From NCBI GenBank assembly GCA_019058365.1, contig JAHPZE010000035.1:1-38714 (forward strand): a stretch of DNA of 38,714 nucleotides, given 5' to 3'. Positions 32,374-38,714 of this stretch are shown here, piece after piece. Origin of the DNA: Promethearchaeota archaeon (lineage in GTDB: Archaea; Asgardarchaeota; Lokiarchaeia; Sigyniarchaeales; SOKP01). Under the pieces are notes generated by a model. It was not told the origin of the DNA. It saw only the letters and a list, made by a program, of their open reading frames with translations, and ran no database searches. A program made the position numbers and the translations under genes. The first letter of the stretch is position 1, and each line of letters starts with the position of its first letter.

Positions 32374-33390
32374 TTATAATTTTAATCGTGGATCTAATGC
32401 ATCTCGAAATCCATCTCCAAGGAGTATATATCCTATGGCAGCAATTCCAATAAATATTCCTGGCCAAACAGCAGCACTGATATTACTATATCTACCTCGG
32501 GCCCATAAAATATCGAGCCCCCAACTGGCTACAGTATTGTCTGAAAATCCTACAAATGCAAGACCTGCTAAACCTATTATTGCTATAGCAGCTCCTCCAA
32601 AAAAAGATACTAACATAGGGGATATTGCATTTGGTAATATATGTTTAAACATAACAATAAACTTCCGCGCACCACCTACTTTCGCTGCTTGAATGTATTC
32701 AAGTTGTTTTACTTGGAATACAAGTGATCGCATGAACCTAATATTATATGGTATAAAAAGAACTCCGTAAATAATAAGAGTGGTTAATAAATCTGTACCA
32801 AGCATAGGAGTAACTATAACAATAAGTATCAATGTTGGAAAAGCATAGAATAAGTCTACAATGCGCATCATGATATAGTCAATAACTCCACCAAAATAAG
32901 CAGAAAAAATGCCTAAAACAAGACCCCCACCAATGGATATTGTTACGGGGATTAATGACGATAAAATTGTAGTTCTAGCCCCCCAAATAATTCTAGCTAA
33001 AACATCATATCCATTATATGTTGTCCCAAACGGATGGCTAGCTGATGGAGGAGCAAAAACCTTTGGATTAGGCGGAACATGTGGTATCACTAAGTCTTGT
33101 AATGGATAGATAGTAAACCAAGGTGCAAATATAGCTAATATAGAAATAAATAAAATCATTAGTAGACCTGTTATTGTTAGAGGTTTAACAAGGTGTCGAA
33201 ACAATCTCCTTTTAGATTTGATTTTTTCAATCTCAAATTCTTGCGCTGAAAATTCAGGGTCTCGCCAACCAGGAATTAAATAAAACTTTAAGAAGCGAAG
33301 AAATTTCATTTTTCTTAATGATTTCGATGAACTCTGCTCTTCTACATTTTCTTTTTTTAAAACTTTTTCTATAATTTCCATCAACCTCAT
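32374..33390 (-). CDS. Oligopeptide-type ABC importer permease (OppC/DppC-like)
   Basis: An inner permease with a cytosolic N-terminal stretch of about 70 residues, a first helix (LTITGLLMILFISILAIFAP), the DppC-like extracellular HPFGTTYNGYDVLARIIWG, then five further helices. The EAA-type coupling loop is YIQAAKVGGARKFIVMFKHILPNA, which docks on the ATPase. It ends with the typical GDGFRDALDPR. Two ATGs 9 bases apart (33390 and 33381) are both possible. The stop of the OppB-type gene lies 3 bases upstream, so the permeases are translated together. Confidence 0.92.
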   Translation of the reverse strand: MRLMEIIEKVLKKENVEEQSSSKSLRKMKFLRFLKFYLIPGWRDPEFSAQEFEIEKIKSKRRLFRHLVKPLTITGLLMILFISILAIFAPWFTIYPLQDLVIPHVPPNPKVFAPPSASHPFGTTYNGYDVLARIIWGARTTILSSLIPVTISIGGGLVLGIFSAYFGGVIDYIMMRIVDLFYAFPTLILIVIVTPMLGTDLLTTLIIYGVLFIPYNIRFMRSLVFQVKQLEYIQAAKVGGARKFIVMFKHILPNAISPMLVSFFGGAAIAIIGLAGLAFVGFSDNTVASWGLDILWARGRYSNISAAVWPGIFIGIAAIGYILLGDGFRDALDPRLKL

Positions 33391-33393
33391 CTC

Positions 33394-34458
33394 TCAAAAA
33401 ATAATTCGTGGGTCTATAATCGTATAAAGTATATCTGCTACTAAAGTTCCTGAGAGGATTATTATGGTAGCAAATACTAGGAGCCCAAGAGTAACTAGGT
33501 AATCTCCTGTTAATATAGAAATAACCATGTAATAACCAAAACCTTTATAATTAAACACTATTTCAACAAAAAAAGAGCCTAATAATGCTGTTGCGGTACC
33601 CCCAACGATTAGATTACTGACAGGCAATAATGCGTTGCGAATAGCGTGTTTATTTATAACATCTTTTTCTAATACGCCTTTAGCTCGAGCAGTTCTAATA
33701 TAATCTTGATTTAAAACGTCCAACATGCTGGATCGCGTTTGTCTTGTCATACTTGCTAATGAAACAAAAGTAAGACAAATAGCAGGTATAATTAGGTGTA
33801 CAATTGTGTCCCACAAATAAATTTGATTATTAGCTATTATGCTATCGATTATTCGAAATCCTGTTATAGATCTGGGTGCTGTTAATCCAGGTGAATTTGC
33901 GAAAAAAGCGGGTATATCGAAGCCTTGATATGTAAAATTACTCAAATAATAACCAAAAAAGCGTTGGAGCATGTCAGCAATCCAAAAGACAGGGAATCCT
34001 GCCCCTAAGATTGCAACAATTCTAACTCCTACATCTTTTATTTTATCCCTATGTTTTGCAGAAGCTATTCCAAGTTTTACTGCGATAATAGGACTTAATA
34101 TTATTGGGATTATCATTAATTCTATTGTTCTTGGAAATATTTCCGAAATTAAATCAATTACAGGTTTATCCCGTATGATTATATAAGAACTACCCCAATT
34201 TCCGGTAAAAAAATTCTTAAAATATATGGCAAGTTGAATATACCAAGGATCATGGTATCCAATTCTCCGTAATTCTGCTTCAATAATATCAGGATCGAGT
34301 GTATTACCCAATCTACCGGCAACAGGGTTAACTAAATTTTGTCGGACCATTAAATACGATAAGAGCCAAGAAATAGTTAGAACAAGCAACAACATCGGAA
34401 TCATCATTAATATCCGCTTGATGATATATTTTATCATATTTTTTGGTTGTTCAGCCAT
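33394..34458 (-). CDS. Oligopeptide-type ABC importer permease (OppB/DppB-like)
   Basis: Partner permease, 354 residues. The N-terminal MIKYIIKRILMMIPMLLLVLTISWLL helix is characteristic of DppB. The periplasm-facing GYHDPWYIQLAIYFKNFFTGNWGSS segment, the EAA-type loop DYIRTARAKGVLEKDVINKHAIRNALLP and the end DILYTIIDPR are all family marks. The ATG at 34458 is chosen because it follows AAGGGAAG; an upstream TTG would add six residues. It lies 41 bases after the extra membrane-protein gene and 3 bases before the OppC-type gene, on one transcript. Confidence 0.92.
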   Translation of the reverse strand: MAEQPKNMIKYIIKRILMMIPMLLLVLTISWLLSYLMVRQNLVNPVAGRLGNTLDPDIIEAELRRIGYHDPWYIQLAIYFKNFFTGNWGSSYIIIRDKPVIDLISEIFPRTIELMIIPIILSPIIAVKLGIASAKHRDKIKDVGVRIVAILGAGFPVFWIADMLQRFFGYYLSNFTYQGFDIPAFFANSPGLTAPRSITGFRIIDSIIANNQIYLWDTIVHLIIPAICLTFVSLASMTRQTRSSMLDVLNQDYIRTARAKGVLEKDVINKHAIRNALLPVSNLIVGGTATALLGSFFVEIVFNYKGFGYYMVISILTGDYLVTLGLLVFATIIILSGTLVADILYTIIDPRIIF

Positions 34459-34499
34459 TTTCTTCCCTTTTTTCAAAGAATAGTGTCTTTATAATTCTC

Positions 34500-35036
34500 T
34501 TATTCTATATTTCTTTTTGATTTAATTAATTGTTTGACTTTCATACCACTTATAGCACCAGATAGTGTGGTTGCAATTAAGATAGAAATATGTAAATAAC
34601 CCTTCCAATTTCCAAATTGTAATATAATTGGCTCTATGCTAAAACCATACATGATTGCATATAAAATAAAAGCTTCAATAATTATAAAAGGAACAAGCCA
34701 GATTGACGCTTTTATTCCATAGTGAAAAATTGATTCCTTATACGTTAATAAAAAACAAGTAACAAATACTAATATTAAAGGCAAGAAGAATGTATCTACA
34801 TATACTTCAAATGTCCAAAATAACACCGTTCTTTCCATTTCAGTAAAACTTATCCAAGTTTGTTCAGTAAAAGAGATCCACTCATCAATCATAACGATAT
34901 TAGCAACAAGGCCATAATATCCTAGTAATACAATCGTGTATGCAATAAAAACACTACCTTGGCGCCCAAGATCGATCTTTATATTGCCTTTCTTGTTATT
35001 GTCACTTCTGTTTTGATTTTCCTCGTCTTGCAACAT
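34500..35036 (-). CDS. Four-helix membrane protein of unknown function, first gene of the ABC importer operon
   Basis: Not a family I recognise. The protein is 178 residues with a polar, Asn/Lys-rich N-terminus (about 25 residues) and four hydrophobic segments (near 28-48, 82-101, 109-131 and 145-165), ending in a basic tail (KVKQLIKSKRNIE). Most of its loops are short, apart from an acidic/aromatic one (DEWISFTEQTWISFTEMER) after the first helix that contains an imperfect tandem WISFTE repeat. As first gene of the operon, 41 bases before the OppB-type permease, it is likely an accessory subunit. The membrane domains added to both ATPases make this importer unusually rich in extra helices. 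Confidence 0.75.
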   Translation of the reverse strand: MLQDEENQNRSDNNKKGNIKIDLGRQGSVFIAYTIVLLGYYGLVANIVMIDEWISFTEQTWISFTEMERTVLFWTFEVYVDTFFLPLILVFVTCFLLTYKESIFHYGIKASIWLVPFIIIEAFILYAIMYGFSIEPIILQFGNWKGYLHISILIATTLSGAISGMKVKQLIKSKRNIE

Positions 35037-35129
35037 TATCTTAAATCGGAGTTTATAACCTTAAATTTAACTCTAAAGTCGATATTTGTTATAAGTTTCA
35101 TAAATGTTTAAATTTATAATTACACAAGC

Positions 35130-35156
35130 TTTAAATAAATTTACATCGTAAATTAA
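35130..35156 (+). promoter_or_regulatory. TATA box overlapping a palindromic operator between importer operon and solute-binding protein gene
   Basis: TTTAAATAAATTTAC, three bases (ATC), then GTAAATTAA; the arms TAAATTTAC and GTAAATTAA form an 8-of-9 inverted repeat. It sits 67-93 bases before the solute-binding protein ATG, and its TATA-like half lies in the same register as at the glycyl radical enzyme promoter (28912-28938). As the region is divergent, the same site could act on the importer operon starting at 35036. Confidence 0.6.
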
Positions 35157-35223
35157 TTTGATACGAAAATTTTACCAAAAAAATCAAAAATTAATTTAAA
35201 GAAAAATAAGGCGAATAGTTAGA

Positions 35224-37521
35224 ATGAGAAAATGGTCAAAAAGTTTAATTCTTTCTTTATTTATTATTTCTATGTTATTTCCACTTATACCTTTCAGTGT
35301 CAAAGCTCAAAGTACGATACCCACGTTTACTGTAGGAGCTTGCGGACCCGCTCCCATAGGTAGTTGGGATGGTATTAGTTTTGCAGCTACTACTGGCGAT
35401 TATTTTAGGTATAATGCTCTTGAAGGATTATTTGAATTACCATATGGTGCGGAATCCGGAGATTATGATAATTTAGTACCAGTACTTGCAACCAGTTGGA
35501 CAATACATGCCCGACCAGATGAAATGAACGCTAAAGGTTTTATGAATTACGGTGGAGTTGATTATATGGATGTCGTTCTCAGAGAAAACGTTAAGTTTCA
35601 CGATGGCTCGGATTTTAACGCCACAGTTTGCAAATGGAATCTTGATAGGCTCATGTACACCTTGGGAAATATCAATTTTTGTATAGGTGGTAGTACTGAA
35701 GTTGATTCTGCTGTGACCACTAATAGACCGATTTATTGGTTGAGCGTAAGTGATTGGCTTCCTTATGCAACTGCCTCTTGGAATGTAGCAAATTTTCGAG
35801 GACCATATTATGGAGGAGGTTATTATCTTAATGAATATCCTGGATTCGGATATTCCAGTGCAGCTGATTCCCCGTATGGTTTAAATCGTTTCCCTCGATT
35901 TACAAATATAACCATACTTGATAACAAGCAATCAGGAGGAACAGTTAGAGTCTATTTTAATGATTGGGGCACCGGTCCACAATATTTATCGAATGCGTGG
36001 GTAAAATTTATCTCCATGGATTCTTATAAGGACTATTTTGATGTTCCAATCATGGGATATGGAGATGTTCCAAAGTTTCCCCAAAATAACGCGACATCAC
36101 CTTTCCCTGGACATTTAATTGGTACAGGGCCCTATATGTTTGATAATTTCACATTAGATCAAGGTACTATGACAAGATTTGATGATTGGTGGAACGCTTC
36201 AGCTCAACAGGCTAAAGGGTGGCATATGCTTCCAAAGGTGGCAGTAGTTACGTTTAGTCATGACACAACAGGATATGCTGCAAGGACAACAGCATTGGTG
36301 ACAGGTGATATTGACTTTGCTTATGATCATTCCTGGGAACCGCTTGGTTATAGTGATATAGCTACCGCTTCTAACTTGGACTATATAGATATGGGCCAGG
36401 AAAATTACGGGGAAGTTATCGTTTTAAATTGCGTTGATGAGACATATTTGCGTTATTGGTATGATATAGGCTTTAACTTGTCTCAACCCGTAGGGTCACC
36501 ATATACATACCCAATATTATCCTCCACTAATATTAAAGAAGTAAATGGAACTTTAAAACCAACTAATGGAGTTGATCGCGCCTTTAGGAAAGCGCTTTCT
36601 TACGCATTTGATTATGATACATATCTGGCACTATATAATGGTCGGGTAGAGCGTTCTGGGGGTTTAGTGGCATCTACTCACGAATACTATGACCCATCTG
36701 TACCTTTACCTACTAGAGATCTCACGATAGCACGACAAACCTTACTAGATGATCCAGTCTGGGGAGCAGTTTGTCTAGCTCATGGTTTAACTAGCACAAC
36801 AGACGACTGGAACACTGTAGCAACTACTAATCCTATTTACACATTTGAAGATCATTATGATGATGCCCATCTTGAATCTTATCAATTGTTGATATCTGCT
36901 CTTGAGGATATTGGGTGTGCTATAGCTGCTACTAAAGATACAAGTGGTACTTATCCAGCAATATTAGCCGGTACACTTCCTTTATTATCCTGTGATGGAT
37001 TTGCAATTAAACCTTATCACAGCCGTATTGATGATCTTGGATTCATTCAGGCATATTATCAAAGCACTGGCATTATTGAACGAACTCCAACGGATGCTAC
37101 CTTCCCATTTCAAAATTATACTAGATACATAGCAGATTACAATTCCTATCCTTATGCATTCCCATATAAAGCGGGATCGAATATGGGTTTTACTTACAAT
37201 GCTACATGTGATAATCTGATTGCAAAACTATGGTTCCAAAACTCTACTGGAAAGCAACAATACTATAGCGAATTGGCAGATTGGGCTCAGAATTATCAAT
37301 ATCCCATGCTCTATTTAGGAAATGATTTAACAGGCCGCGCAGTAGATAAAGATTGGGACACCGCTTGGCATTGGATTTTAGTACAGCATTTTGACTTAGT
37401 GAAATATAGTCCTACTGCCCCAGGAATTCCAGGATTTTCAGTTGGATTAGTTTTATTTGCTTCAGTAATAGCATCTATCGGAATTGCGTATATTCTCATG
37501 AAAAAAAAGAAAATACTATAG
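35224..37521 (+). CDS. Membrane-anchored ABC solute-binding protein (SBP family 5, peptide type)
   Basis: Extracellular binding component of the importer encoded divergently. A signal peptide (MRKWSKSLILSLFIISMLFP, cleavage likely after VKA near residue 28) leads into a family-5 binding domain: YFRYNALEGLFE, VPVLATSWTI, LRENVKFHDGSDFNATVCKWNLDR, GTGPYMFDN and the RAFRKALSYAFDYD block. The C-terminus has PGIPGFSVGL followed by one hydrophobic helix and KKKK, a PGF-type archaeal anchor that keeps the protein on the cell surface. At 765 residues it is longer than bacterial DppA/OppA (about 530), with aromatic/Gly-rich insertions (GPYYGGGYYLNEYPGFGY near residues 198-215). Ligand unknown; peptides are the default for the family. 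Confidence 0.92.
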   Translation: MRKWSKSLILSLFIISMLFPLIPFSVKAQSTIPTFTVGACGPAPIGSWDGISFAATTGDYFRYNALEGLFELPYGAESGDYDNLVPVLATSWTIHARPDEMNAKGFMNYGGVDYMDVVLRENVKFHDGSDFNATVCKWNLDRLMYTLGNINFCIGGSTEVDSAVTTNRPIYWLSVSDWLPYATASWNVANFRGPYYGGGYYLNEYPGFGYSSAADSPYGLNRFPRFTNITILDNKQSGGTVRVYFNDWGTGPQYLSNAWVKFISMDSYKDYFDVPIMGYGDVPKFPQNNATSPFPGHLIGTGPYMFDNFTLDQGTMTRFDDWWNASAQQAKGWHMLPKVAVVTFSHDTTGYAARTTALVTGDIDFAYDHSWEPLGYSDIATASNLDYIDMGQENYGEVIVLNCVDETYLRYWYDIGFNLSQPVGSPYTYPILSSTNIKEVNGTLKPTNGVDRAFRKALSYAFDYDTYLALYNGRVERSGGLVASTHEYYDPSVPLPTRDLTIARQTLLDDPVWGAVCLAHGLTSTTDDWNTVATTNPIYTFEDHYDDAHLESYQLLISALEDIGCAIAATKDTSGTYPAILAGTLPLLSCDGFAIKPYHSRIDDLGFIQAYYQSTGIIERTPTDATFPFQNYTRYIADYNSYPYAFPYKAGSNMGFTYNATCDNLIAKLWFQNSTGKQQYYSELADWAQNYQYPMLYLGNDLTGRAVDKDWDTAWHWILVQHFDLVKYSPTAPGIPGFSVGLVLFASVIASIGIAYILMKKKKIL

Positions 37522-37777
37522 AAATACTAAAAAATTAATTAATCATATTTTTTTTATTTTATATTTAATTTTCTCTTATTCAGAAGTAAATTTATATTGA
37601 TAATTACTAGATTGAGATATATTGATATTTTAAAAAGAAAAATTGAATGACTTGTTGAGGGTTCTAGAAGAAGTAGATTTATTCAAGATATCTGATAAAA
37701 ATAACATAAAAATATTATTTTACATTAAATATTCAATATAAAAGGAAATAGATTATTTAATTAAAGGTGATAAAATA
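37522..37777. other. Intergenic region between solute-binding protein and MaoC genes
   Basis: It contains the T-rich end of the binding-protein transcript (T-run at about 37548-37558), the metallo-hydrolase gene relic at 37615-37695, and the promoter and AAAGGTGAT ribosome-binding region of the MaoC-type gene. Nothing else coding is seen. Confidence 0.5.
37615..37695 (+). pseudogene. Decayed C-terminal fragment of a metallo-beta-lactamase-fold hydrolase gene
   Basis: Read in frame, this stretch gives RYIDILKRKIE, a TGA stop (37648-37650), then LVEGSRRSRFI. It aligns without gaps to GYIEVLERTME-W-LVEGLKRSGFI at the C-terminus of the intact hydrolase at 19953-20837; 51 of 69 bases agree by hand count. 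The Trp codon has become TGA, and the original stop has become CAA, followed by GATATC and TGA. Further similarity upstream (KFI...I at about 37586) is weaker and needs a short deletion. No start or catalytic motif remains, so it is a relic rather than a gene. Confidence 0.65.
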
Positions 37778-38617
37778 TTGTCAGGGTTAAATCTTGATGT
37801 TATAGGAAAAAAATTCCCTGAAGTAACTTTTAAATATAATTGGAAAGATGTAGTATTATATGCTTTGGGGGTTGGAGCTCAAGTTGATGAGCTACAGTTC
37901 TTATATGAAGGAGTTTCTGGAGGATTAAAAGTTTTTCCTAGTTATGCTTGTATTGTTGCTGCTGCAGGTCTTCAGCTTCAAAGGTTAGGTAAAATTGATT
38001 TTTCACACTTCGTTCATGGGGAACAGTCAATTAAACTGTACAAATCCTTTTCTTCTTCAGATGAAATAATTTGTAAAGCGGGAGTTGAGAATATTTTTGA
38101 TAAAGGAAAAGCAGCTGTTATTCATATGAAAGTTTCTGGATACAAAAATGGAAATGAACATGTGTTTGATACTAAATGGGTATTTTTTTACCTTAAGGGC
38201 GGAGGTTTTGGAGGAGATCCAGGCCCTAAAACTGAACCACTAAATCCTCCTGAAGGGGTAGAACCAGATTTTAGTATCTCCTATATAACTAATGAAAATC
38301 AAGCTGCTTTATATAGACTTAATGGTGATTTTAATCCTTTACACATAGATCCTGAATTTGCCAGTAGGAGTGGAAGGTTTAAAGGCCCAATTCTACATGG
38401 ACTATGTACATATGGTTTTGCAACACGATCTATTATTTATGGTGCATGTAATGGGGATGTGGAACGATTTAAAGAATTCAGTGCACGATTTACAAGTGAA
38501 GTATATCCCGGAGAGACTTTAACCACAGAAGGATGGAAAGATAATGGAGGTTATATAATTCAAGTTAAAACAGAAAGAGCAATAGTTCTTGGAAATGCTT
38601 ATGCTATAATAGATTAA
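37778..38617 (+). CDS. MaoC-like (hotdog-fold) enoyl-CoA hydratase 2
   Basis: A double-hotdog hydratase acting on 2-enoyl-CoA to give (R)-3-hydroxyacyl-CoA, like hydratase 2 of the eukaryotic peroxisomal multifunctional enzyme. The C-terminal hotdog has the catalytic pattern YRLNGDFNPLHIDPEFA followed by GPILHGLCTYGFATR. The Asp and His of the hydratase-2 motif are both present. The N-terminal hotdog (residues about 10-145) is degenerate, as usual. It is 279 residues, of family size. The start is TTG with AGGTGA about 7 bases upstream; no ATG precedes the conserved part. It is a second hydratase, with stereochemistry opposite to the crotonase at 17136-17963, and lies apart from the other acyl-CoA genes. 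Confidence 0.9.
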   Translation: MSGLNLDVIGKKFPEVTFKYNWKDVVLYALGVGAQVDELQFLYEGVSGGLKVFPSYACIVAAAGLQLQRLGKIDFSHFVHGEQSIKLYKSFSSSDEIICKAGVENIFDKGKAAVIHMKVSGYKNGNEHVFDTKWVFFYLKGGGFGGDPGPKTEPLNPPEGVEPDFSISYITNENQAALYRLNGDFNPLHIDPEFASRSGRFKGPILHGLCTYGFATRSIIYGACNGDVERFKEFSARFTSEVYPGETLTTEGWKDNGGYIIQVKTERAIVLGNAYAIID

Positions 38618-38669
38618 TATTTTACCGATATTTTTTAACTAATCTTTTAATAAAAAGAAAAAAGTAATT

Positions 38670-38714
38670 GAGTAAATTTTACTCTTAATCTTTTTTATTT
38701 TTTTCTAATTATTT
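38670..38714 (+). terminator. Palindrome plus T-rich tract after the MaoC-type gene
   Basis: GAGTAAA-T-TTTACTC (38670-38684), 53 bases after the MaoC stop, followed by T-rich sequence with runs of six and seven T up to about 38706. As RNA it can fold into a 5-bp stem with a 5-base loop. It is the likely 3' end of the MaoC transcript. Confidence 0.45.

Overview
This window reads as chromosomal DNA from a very A+T-rich, strictly anaerobic archaeon. The archaeal reading rests on three things. Upstream elements are TATA-like rather than -35/-10 pairs. The secreted solute-binding protein ends in a Pro-Gly-Phe, membrane-helix, Lys-rich tail. The enzyme set is anaerobic: aldehyde:ferredoxin oxidoreductase, glycyl radical enzyme, 4-hydroxybutyryl-CoA dehydratase and cytosolic Mo/W oxidoreductases. 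My best guess is an Asgard (Promethearchaeota, Lokiarchaeia-like) lineage. That is inference from gene style; there is no rRNA or ribosomal marker here. No tRNA, rRNA, CRISPR array or insertion sequence was seen.

Layout. (1) 84-3499: an FMN flavoprotein of the nitronate monooxygenase/FabK type, a ketopantoate-reductase-like protein and an ADP-ribosylglycohydrolase. (2) 3742-21644: an acyl-CoA and redox region. It holds 4-hydroxybutyryl-CoA dehydratase, two paralogous pairs of cytosolic molybdopterin oxidoreductase plus four-cluster ferredoxin subunit, a second FMN flavoprotein, 3-hydroxyacyl-CoA dehydrogenase, enoyl-CoA hydratase, thiolase, two different metallo-beta-lactamase-fold hydrolases, an HTH-methyltransferase fusion, a small unknown protein and two paralogous TetR regulators. 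(3) 22016-28884: iron-type alcohol dehydrogenase and aldehyde:ferredoxin oxidoreductase in tandem, then a glycyl-radical activase and, tail to tail with it, a glycyl radical enzyme with a dehydratase-type Gly-Cys-Val-Glu active site. (4) 29046-37521: an oligopeptide-type ABC importer (two ATPases with added N-terminal membrane domains, two permeases, an extra membrane protein), divergent from its membrane-anchored solute-binding protein. (5) 37615-38617: a decayed fragment of a metallo-hydrolase gene and a MaoC-type hydratase.

How the genes may work together. The dehydratase, hydratase, dehydrogenase and thiolase suffice on paper to take 4-hydroxybutyryl-CoA through crotonyl-CoA, 3-hydroxybutyryl-CoA and acetoacetyl-CoA to two acetyl-CoA. 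The alcohol dehydrogenase and the aldehyde oxidoreductase could feed or drain the C4 level. A TATA-plus-palindrome element occurs at the glycyl radical enzyme promoter and at the ABC importer/binding-protein promoter, and in half form upstream of the activase. This suggests uptake and radical catabolism of one substrate class are co-regulated.

Oddities most worth checking: the shared element; the altered Fe-S ligand set in one of the two Mo-enzymes; a probable one-base frameshift at the activase start; the ATPase/membrane-domain fusions; and the metallo-hydrolase relic at 37615-37695.
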